A stretch of DNA of 8,521 nucleotides from DASXBJ01 sp036491755 (GTDB lineage: Bacteria; Chloroflexota; Dormibacteria; Dormibacterales; Dormibacteraceae), in the NCBI GenBank assembly GCA_036491755.1, contig DASXBJ010000136.1, positions 1 to 8,521 of the forward strand, given 5' to 3'. This document shows, one piece after another, positions 1 to 6,887 of this stretch. Under the pieces are notes generated by a model. It was not told where the DNA came from and searched no databases. It was given only the letters and a program-made list of their open reading frames with translations. The position numbers and the translations under genes were made by a program. Within the stretch, counting starts at the first letter, position 1. Each line of letters opens with the position of its first letter.

Positions 1-297
1 GGCCCACCGTCGCAGCCCGACGTGAACATCGTGCTCGAGCCGCCGGCGGCCTGCCCGGACGCCTCACCCGACGACAGGAGAACCATGACCGAGCTGCTGG
101 CCAAGGGAATGTTGCGAGGCGTCATCTTCACGACCGACGACTGCGATGCCACCTTCGAGAGGATCCGGGCGGCGGGCGGCGAGGTCCTCCAGGAGCCCAT
201 GGATCAGTTTTACGGCGTGCGCGACTGCGCCTTTCGCGACCCATCAGGCAACATGCTGAGGATCAACCAGCCACGCGTGGCCGCCGCTAAAAGCTAG
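1..297 (+). CDS. VOC (glyoxalase / bleomycin-resistance-like) family protein, 3' part only
   Basis: Frame 1 is open from the first base to TAG at 295-297 (98 codons), so the gene begins upstream of the window; an internal GTG at 22 is unlikely to be the real start. The visible part is the C-terminal beta-alpha-beta-beta-beta module of the vicinal oxygen chelate fold: a strand GMLRGVIFTTDD, the helix DATFERIRAAGGEVL, then GVRDCAFRDPSGNMLRINQ, the usual closing strands with the DPxGN turn. VOC proteins are small cytoplasmic metalloenzymes or ligand-binding proteins; members include glyoxalase I, dioxygenases and bleomycin- or fosfomycin-resistance proteins, and the substrate cannot be read from this fragment. 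The UvrA-like gene starts 15 bp downstream on the same strand, so the two are probably co-transcribed. Family assignment is firm, specific function unknown. Confidence 0.82.
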   Translation, partial: GPPSQPDVNIVLEPPAACPDASPDDRRTMTELLAKGMLRGVIFTTDDCDATFERIRAAGGEVLQEPMDQFYGVRDCAFRDPSGNMLRINQPRVAAAKS

Positions 298-312
298 CTC
301 GGCACCCACGCG

Positions 313-2700
<2,388 letters not shown>

Positions 2701-2722
2701 CTCCGGCCCACGCGGACACAGG

Positions 2723-2755
2723 GAGCGAGCCATCGTGGCAGCGCGTGGAACGCTC
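2723..2755. terminator. Weak inverted repeat between convergent genes (possible terminator)
   Basis: In the 53-bp gap between the stop of the UvrA-like gene and the stop of the permease there is GCCA-TCG-TGGC (2729-2739), flanked by GAGCG (2723-2727) and CGCTC (2751-2755), which can also pair. There is no T-run on either strand and the outer stem is asymmetric, so this is only a candidate bidirectional transcription stop. Confidence 0.2.
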
Positions 2756-3524
2756 AGGTCGTGCTCCACTTGAACCACCTGATGCCGATCACCGCAAAGA
2801 CGACCGCGTAGGCGATGCTGGCACCGAGAGACCACCAGGTGTCGGACGTCCAGGAGCTCGGCTGCAGCGCGCCCGACAGCAGCGAGGCCACCGCTCCCCC
2901 GGGCGACCAGCGTGCGATGGTCTCGAACGTATCTCCAAATGTCGTGACATGACCAAACAGTCCCAATGCAAGCACGGGCAGATAGGTCAACGGCGCCACC
3001 GCATTGACCGTGTCCGCCGACTTGACGAGTCCCACCAACGCTTGTCCGATGCCCAGAAACGTCGCTGAGCTGAGAAGCACGACGACGAAGGTCAGGGCGT
3101 AAGCCTCGGGGCTCAGGGTGATGTTTTCCAGGACGCGGGCGGCGAGCAAAACCACCACCGCCAGGACCAGTATCGCGACCTGCTGAACCGCGAGCCGGCT
3201 GACCATGATCGTCCAGCTGGGGGCGGGGGTGGCGCGGAGGCGTTGAAAGACCCCTCGCTCGCGATCCCTGGCAATGGTGATCGAGTAGATGAGGATGGAC
3301 AGCGTCAGCATGCCGGTCATCAGGACCACCGCAACTCTGAAATCAACGGTGCCCAGCTGGCTGGCACGTTTGTTGTAAAACAGGCCGAAGAGGAGAACGA
3401 CCGGCATCACGAAGTTCAGAATCAGGGCGCGGACGTTTCGCAGCTGAACCGTGAAGTCGGCTCTCAGGAGAGCTTTGAGCGTTCCCTGCAGCGATGGCGC
3501 TGCCACGCGTGGAAGGCGATCCAT
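2754..3524 (-). CDS. ABC-2 type transporter permease (DrrB-like)
   Basis: An integral membrane subunit of 256 residues with about six hydrophobic segments, near residues 32-50, 63-84, 111-131, 142-166, 173-191 and 232-251. Between segments 2 and 3 lies RDRERGVFQRLRATP (87-101), the charged cytoplasmic stretch typical of ABC-2 permeases of the DrrB/NodJ type. It should form the membrane channel of an exporter with the ATPase encoded just upstream. I prefer ATG at 3524: it is 4 bp past the ATPase stop and preceded by GAGTGAGG. The frame is open to GTG at 3545 (263 residues) and a GTG at 3536 is also possible; either would overlap the ATPase end, and translational coupling is likely in all cases. 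The substrate is unknown; relatives export anthracyclines, other hydrophobic drugs, lipids or polysaccharides. The gene runs convergently toward the UvrA-like gene. Confidence 0.92.
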   Translation of the reverse strand: MDRLPRVAAPSLQGTLKALLRADFTVQLRNVRALILNFVMPVVLLFGLFYNKRASQLGTVDFRVAVVLMTGMLTLSILIYSITIARDRERGVFQRLRATPAPSWTIMVSRLAVQQVAILVLAVVVLLAARVLENITLSPEAYALTFVVVLLSSATFLGIGQALVGLVKSADTVNAVAPLTYLPVLALGLFGHVTTFGDTFETIARWSPGGAVASLLSGALQPSSWTSDTWWSLGASIAYAVVFAVIGIRWFKWSTT

Positions 3525-3528
3525 GGCC

Positions 3529-4302
3529 TCACTCACGCACGTCACTCCCGGTCAATCCGATGAACACGTCGTCCAGGGTCACCTGGCCTCTCGCCACGGC
3601 CCGGACGCTCGAGTCGTCCTTGTGCTTTTCGATCAGACCGGCAGGCGTGTCCTCGGTGAGGATCCGTCCGTGGTCCATGATCGCGACCCGGTCACATACC
3701 GACTGCGCCTCTTCCATGGAGTGGGTCGTCAAAAGAATGCTTCGGCCCGTCTTGCGGATGGCATCGATGCGATCCCAGAGCTGACGCCGCGCTTGAGGGT
3801 CGAGACCGGCGGTCGGTTCGTCGAGCAAGACCAGCTCTGGCTCGTGGACAGTCGCGATCAGGAGTGACAACCGCTTCTGCTGGCCGCCTGAGAGCTGGCT
3901 GAAGCGCTTCGAAGCCTCCTGGTCCAGACGCATGTCCCGCAGGAGGTCGAGGACTTTGGCCTTCGTAAGGGACAACCCATACAGTCCCCCGTACAGCCAG
4001 ATGATCTCGCCAATGTTCAGCGATGCATGGAAGCTGGTGGATTGAAGCTGAACCCCGATTCGGGCTTTGGCTGAAGTCGGATTGGCCCGAGCGTCGATGC
4101 CTCCGATGAGAATCGTGCCCGAATCCGGCCTCACGAGCCCCTCGATCGCACTCAAAGTGCTCGTCTTGCCCGCGCCGTTAGGCCCCAGGAGCCCAAATAT
4201 CTCGCCATCACTGATTTGGAGAGACACACCTTGCACCGCCCGCGTGGCGCCGTAGCTGACCTGCAGGTCCCTGACCAGCAGTGCGACATGCGCCGCCGGC
4301 AT
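3529..4302 (-). CDS. ABC transporter ATP-binding protein (DrrA-like)
   Basis: A 257-residue cytoplasmic ATPase that powers the ABC-2 exporter with the following permease. Counting from the chosen start: Walker A GPNGAGKT (40-47), Q-loop Gln85, signature LSGGQ (137-141), Walker B LVLLDE (157-162), D-loop AGLD (165-168), switch His194. The C-terminal VTLDDVFIGLTG (241-252) is the short tail common in DrrA-type drug-export ATPases, which supports an export rather than import role. The frame stays open upstream to 4488, but the ABC domain begins at ALLVRDLQVSYG, and the extra 62 residues are low-complexity with no family match I recognise. ATG at 4302 gives the normal family length and has GGGA six bases upstream. 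It is the first gene of the two-gene exporter operon and is divergent from the Imm5-like gene. Substrate unknown. Confidence 0.95.
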   Translation of the reverse strand: MPAAHVALLVRDLQVSYGATRAVQGVSLQISDGEIFGLLGPNGAGKTSTLSAIEGLVRPDSGTILIGGIDARANPTSAKARIGVQLQSTSFHASLNIGEIIWLYGGLYGLSLTKAKVLDLLRDMRLDQEASKRFSQLSGGQQKRLSLLIATVHEPELVLLDEPTAGLDPQARRQLWDRIDAIRKTGRSILLTTHSMEEAQSVCDRVAIMDHGRILTEDTPAGLIEKHKDDSSVRAVARGQVTLDDVFIGLTGSDVRE

Positions 4303-4486
4303 GTCAGTTCCCACGGCGATCCTCTTGCTGCTTGCGAAGCGAACGGATGGCGACGATTCTATGCCCAACCTCGGCGGACCGCCTGTTGCGTCCGGGGCGA
4401 GCCCAACTGCGAGACTGGGTGAGGTCGTGATTCTGCCCAAAGATCGCGATCCGAGACTCATCACCATCCGTCGCGGGGGTACGCTC
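4303..4486. other. Divergent intergenic region between exporter operon and Imm5-like gene
   Basis: These 184 bp must hold the promoters for both directions if the two start codons are chosen correctly. Long open frames cross it on both strands, but they look like GC-driven extensions of the flanking genes. A short hairpin GCTT-GCG-AAGC lies at 4329-4339. I see no clear operator repeat and no strong -35/-10 pair toward the Imm5-like gene. Confidence 0.5.
4356..4361 (-). promoter_or_regulatory. Candidate -10 box (TAGAAT) for the ABC exporter operon
   Basis: On the minus strand TAGAAT differs from TATAAT at one base and lies about 54 bases ahead of the ATPase ATG at 4302, a reasonable leader length. 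The bases 17-18 nt upstream (AGGCGG/CAGGCG) do not resemble a -35 box, so the call is weak. Confidence 0.25.
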
Positions 4487-4942
4487 ATGGACTCGGATCA
4501 TCGTCTGCTCGCCCTGTGGGCGGCAGCGTGCGCCGAGCACGTGCTGCACCTCTTCGAGTCGACGAGGCCTGCCGATGCGAGGCCGCGCCAGGCGATCGAG
4601 CAGGCTCGGGCATGGGTGGCGGGCGAGACCAAGATGTCGCAGGCGCGCACCGCGGCCGGCATGGCCAACGCTGCCGCCAGAGACTTGAGCGGAGCCGCTC
4701 GGCATGCCGCGTACGCCGCCGCTCAGGCGGCGGTCGTCCCGCATGTCGCCGCCCACGAGCTCGGCGCCGCTGCCTACGCGATCAAGGCAGTGCGGGCGGC
4801 TGCGCACGAGCGCGGGGGCGAGAGCGCCGGCAGGCTGGAATGCCAGTGGCAGCGCGAACAGCTTCCAGAGGCGATTCGCGAGCTGGTGTTGGATGACCAG
4901 CGATTGCGAAACGACATCTGCTGGTCGGTGTTCGACAGCTGA
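4487..4942 (+). CDS. Imm5-like putative immunity protein (alanine/histidine-rich)
   Basis: A 151-residue soluble protein with no signal peptide or membrane segment. It opens with HRLLALWAAACAEHVLHLFE (5-24), followed by RPADARPRQAIEQARAWVAG (27-46), then an Ala-rich helical stretch with spaced histidines (AARHAAYAAAQAAVVPHVAAHELGAAAYAI is residues 70-99; His73, His86, His90), ending in WQREQLPEAIRELVLDD. This order (LxxWAxxCAexVLxLFE, then RPRxAIExARAWxxGE, then Ala/His helices) is what I know from the family annotated as Imm-5-like putative immunity protein, named from toxin-immunity gene neighbourhoods. Automatic annotation sometimes gives unrelated names because of the Ala-rich composition. 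The ATG at 4487 has GGGGG seven bases upstream; the frame extends to 4301 without recognisable domain content. No polymorphic toxin or secretion gene is visible, so an immunity role here is only a family-based guess. Confidence 0.72.
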   Translation: MDSDHRLLALWAAACAEHVLHLFESTRPADARPRQAIEQARAWVAGETKMSQARTAAGMANAAARDLSGAARHAAYAAAQAAVVPHVAAHELGAAAYAIKAVRAAAHERGGESAGRLECQWQREQLPEAIRELVLDDQRLRNDICWSVFDS

Positions 4943-5093
4943 CGCGTGGCCCGGTGGACCTAGACTTCCCGCCCATGGAGGAGCTGGTCGAGGACAGAAG
5001 GATCACTGGTTCGAGTCGGGTGGCGCCCAACAACGCGATCTCGTGTGAGATTCGCCGGAGTCAGCAATCTTCGACACTAATTCGCTGATCCGA

Positions 5094-5507
5094 ATGTCTG
5101 GAATGACCGTTGAAGACGCCGCCACGATCGCCCTCGCTTTGCCCAATGTCACCGAAGGGGTGCGATTCGGGAATCGCACATGGCTCGTCGACGGCAAGGG
5201 TTTTGCCTGGGAACGACCTCTCAGCAAAGCGGATCTGAAGCGGCTTGGCGGTCAACCCGCTCCCCAGGGACCGTTGCTCGCAGTACGCCTAGCGGACATG
5301 CACGAGAAGGAGATCCTCATGATGGATCCGCCGAATGGATTCTTCGACATCGAGCACTTCGGCGGCTACCCAGCCGTTCTGATCAAGCTCCCGCTCGTCA
5401 ATCGTCAAACCCTGAAGGCGGCCATCGTCGAGGCCTGGTACTCATGCGCTTCTCCCAAGCTCGCCGAGGGCGGCCCTCCCCGCGGGGCTCGTCGTCGTGG
5501 CGCCTGA
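5094..5507 (+). CDS. MmcQ/YjbR family DNA-binding-like protein
   Basis: A 137-residue protein of the MmcQ/YjbR (CyaY-like fold) family. Diagnostic blocks: ALALPNVTEGVRFGNRTWLV (13-32), GKGFAWERPLSKADLKRLG (34-52), GPLLAVRLADMHEKEILM (59-76), GFFDIEHFGGYPAVLIKL (82-99) and a final helix QTLKAAIVEAWYSCASPKLA (105-124). The core ends there; the last dozen residues (GGPPRGARRRGA) are a basic low-complexity tail. The family is small, cytoplasmic and structurally related to frataxin; DNA binding is suggested by fold and name only, and no biochemical role is established for this branch. ATG at 5094 is used, with ATG at 5103 (MTVEDAATIAL) as a good alternative; neither has a clear Shine-Dalgarno sequence, so leaderless translation is possible. 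It stands alone with 151 bp before it and 102 bp after it. Confidence 0.87.
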   Translation: MSGMTVEDAATIALALPNVTEGVRFGNRTWLVDGKGFAWERPLSKADLKRLGGQPAPQGPLLAVRLADMHEKEILMMDPPNGFFDIEHFGGYPAVLIKLPLVNRQTLKAAIVEAWYSCASPKLAEGGPPRGARRRGA

Positions 5508-5609
5508 GAGCCACCCGCGGCCCGAGCTCCTCGTGGCAATGTCGTCATGGAGCGGGCTCTTCGGGGCGTCCTGCCACTCAGCTGCAACTCGGGATTCAGT
5601 AGGCCTGCG

Positions 5610-6254
5610 ATGACCCGACTGCTCTATGACGTCTCGATGTCCCTCGATGGCTTCAGCGCTGGGATCAATCGCAGTCGGCAGAATCCCCTCGGCGCGGGGG
5701 GAGAGCGACTGGGCGAATGGAAGCAGGAGCTTGCGGTTTTCCGCCAGACGTTTCCTTTCGCCGGTCTCGAGGGGGGAGTTACCAACGCCAGCACGGCCGT
5801 CTTCGAAGAAGACGATTCGGGCGCGATGATCATCGGTCGGAACATGTTCGGCGCCCCACCTGGTCCATGGGGCGACCCACCATGGGACGGCCCGTGGGGA
5901 GGCAACCCCTTCCAGGTGCCGGTCTTCGTTCTCACCCATCACCCACGACAGCCCCTCGTGCCTCATGGCGATCCGCCATTCACGTTCGTGACCGAGGGCA
6001 TCAGGGCAGCGCTTGAGATGGCCCGGAAAGCCGCGGCGGGCAAGGATGTGCTTGTGGGCGGCAGTGCGAGCGCGGCGAGGCAGTATCTGGCCGCCGGCCT
6101 GCTTGACGAGATCAACATTCACCTGGTCCCCGTGTTCCTGGGCGAGGGGCTTCGAGTCTTCGATGACGCTGCGCTGTCCAGCGTCACGCTAGAGCAGGTG
6201 CGCGTGGTCGAAGCTCCTGGCGTCACCCACCTATGGTTCCGAGTGGTCAGGTAA
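5610..6254 (+). CDS. Dihydrofolate reductase / RibD C-terminal family protein
   Basis: A 214-residue cytoplasmic reductase-fold protein, probably NAD(P)H-dependent. Family marks: N-terminal strand LLYDVSMSLDGF (4-15), MIIGRNMFG (73-81) where RibD/DHFR-like proteins have their MGRxTxE-type nucleotide loop, the tryptophan-rich GPWGDPPWDGPWGGNPF (85-101) typical of this subgroup, strand VPVFVLTHHPR (103-113), and the C-terminal VLVGGSASAARQYLAAGLLD (147-166) followed by HLVPVFLGEGLRVFD. It lacks other RibD domains and is not the housekeeping FolA type; the substrate is unknown and members are usually labelled dihydrofolate reductase family protein. ATG at 5610 is chosen because homology begins there; the in-frame ATG at 5547 would add 21 unrelated residues. 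The preceding AGG at 5601-5603 is a weak ribosome site. Confidence 0.9.
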   Translation: MTRLLYDVSMSLDGFSAGINRSRQNPLGAGGERLGEWKQELAVFRQTFPFAGLEGGVTNASTAVFEEDDSGAMIIGRNMFGAPPGPWGDPPWDGPWGGNPFQVPVFVLTHHPRQPLVPHGDPPFTFVTEGIRAALEMARKAAAGKDVLVGGSASAARQYLAAGLLDEINIHLVPVFLGEGLRVFDDAALSSVTLEQVRVVEAPGVTHLWFRVVR

Positions 6255-6302
6255 GGTCCGAGGTCCCGTGACCATGAGTTGGGCGGTCGGCAGACTTTAA
6301 AT

Positions 6303-6308
6303 AGGAGG
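6303..6308 (+). promoter_or_regulatory. Strong Shine-Dalgarno sequence AGGAGG ahead of the DinB-like gene
   Basis: AGGAGG lies five bases before the ATG at 6314, the best ribosome site in the window, and fixes that start. It sits just after the AT-rich TTTAAAT (6296-6302), unusual in this GC-rich DNA, which could be a -10 region or simply keep the ribosome site unfolded. Confidence 0.7.
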
Positions 6309-6313
6309 CGAGG

Positions 6314-6775
6314 ATGTCGACAGATCGTTCGTACATCGAGCAGAACACGCGGGAGCGCGAGCGATTGCACGACCTCGTGTCGCGGCTGAGCGACGACGAG
6401 CTGAGCAGTCCAGTGAACGAACATTGGACCGTCGCCGGCGTGATGGGCCACATCGCCTTCTGGGATGCACGCGCCCTGGTCCTGGCCGGCAAGCTGGAAC
6501 GCGGTGTGCCGTTCTCACCGGCCGATGCCGAGCCGGAAGACGTCGACTGGATCAACGACGCCACCCGCCCGCTGATCCATGCGATCCCGCCGCGACAAGC
6601 GGCCGAGCTGGCAGTGCGGCTGGCCGAGGAGACCGACCGCCGTGTCGCATCGCTCGACCCTGCCCGGCTTTGGCCCAACGACCCGACCAACCCGCTCAAC
6701 CCGCTGCGCGCGAGCCACCGCGGCGAGCACCTGGACGAGATCGAAGCAGCGCTCAGAATGCGGGGCGAATCCTAG
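6314..6775 (+). CDS. DinB-like / maleylpyruvate isomerase N-terminal-like metal-binding protein
   Basis: A 153-residue four-helix-bundle type protein. Helix 1 carries RERERLHDLVSRLSDDEL (13-30), then NEHWTVAGVMGHIAFWDARA (35-54) with the conserved His46 of the second helix, and near the end SHRGEHLDEIEAAL (134-147) with His135 and His139. A single His in helix 2 plus a late HxxxH is the usual three-histidine metal site of the DinB / YfiT / mycothiol-dependent maleylpyruvate isomerase superfamily, some members of which are thiol-dependent transferases used in detoxification. The substrate is unknown, and whether the thiol cofactor is mycothiol depends on the host being an actinomycete. It has its own strong ribosome site 59 bp after the reductase gene and is followed by the rph control region, so it is probably not part of the rph transcript. 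Confidence 0.8.
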   Translation: MSTDRSYIEQNTRERERLHDLVSRLSDDELSSPVNEHWTVAGVMGHIAFWDARALVLAGKLERGVPFSPADAEPEDVDWINDATRPLIHAIPPRQAAELAVRLAEETDRRVASLDPARLWPNDPTNPLNPLRASHRGEHLDEIEAALRMRGES

Positions 6776-6813
6776 AAGACCCGTCCCTCCGTTCTCAATT
6801 TACAGCACACCTG

Positions 6814-6832
6814 GGGGCTTGCGGCAAGGCCC
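6814..6832 (+). promoter_or_regulatory. Rifamycin-associated element (RAE), 19-bp imperfect inverted repeat
   Basis: GGGGCTTGCGGCAAGGCCC: the left arm GGGGCTTGC and right arm GCAAGGCCC pair around a central G with one mismatch in nine. To my memory this is the RAE consensus reported upstream of rph, helR and other rifamycin-induced genes in actinomycetes. It ends 55 bp before the rph ATG, where a rifamycin-responsive control site is expected. The repeat is seen directly; its role is taken from knowledge of the element. Confidence 0.87.
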
Positions 6833-6849
6833 GGGTCGTGCCGCAGAAT
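6819..6849 (+). promoter_or_regulatory. Candidate rph promoter overlapping the RAE
   Basis: TTGCGG (6819-6824), inside the RAE, could serve as the -35 box, with CAGAAT (6844-6849, four of six matches to TATAAT) as the -10 box across a long 19-base spacer. Transcription would then begin near 6856, leaving about 30 bases of leader carrying GGAAAGTGGG (6873-6882) as ribosome site. The layout would place the inducible element directly on the promoter. The boxes are weak, so this is an inference. Confidence 0.4.
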
Positions 6850-6887
6850 GGCCAGGCGAAGCCTGAACGTGCGGAAAGTGGGCTGCC

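Noticed and set aside
4303..4488. Possible 62-residue N-terminal extension of the ABC ATPase
   Set aside because: The ABC domain starts normally at the ATG at 4302; the extension is low-complexity and would leave the Imm5-like gene without any upstream region.
4975..5088. Small plus-strand open frame (37 codons) starting ATGGAGGAG
   Set aside because: No ribosome site, no recognisable product, and it overlaps the tRNA-like fragment; nothing supports coding beyond an open frame.
5508..5609. Inverted repeat GCCAC...GTGGC and GAGCGGGCTC palindrome after the MmcQ-like gene
   Set aside because: Short stems with an 18-base loop or no loop, and no T-run; within what is expected by chance in GC-rich DNA, so not called a terminator.
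5442..6122. Minus-strand open frame (226 codons) opposite the MmcQ and reductase genes
   Set aside because: It spans two clearly identified plus-strand genes and the gap between them, and its translation shows no family features.
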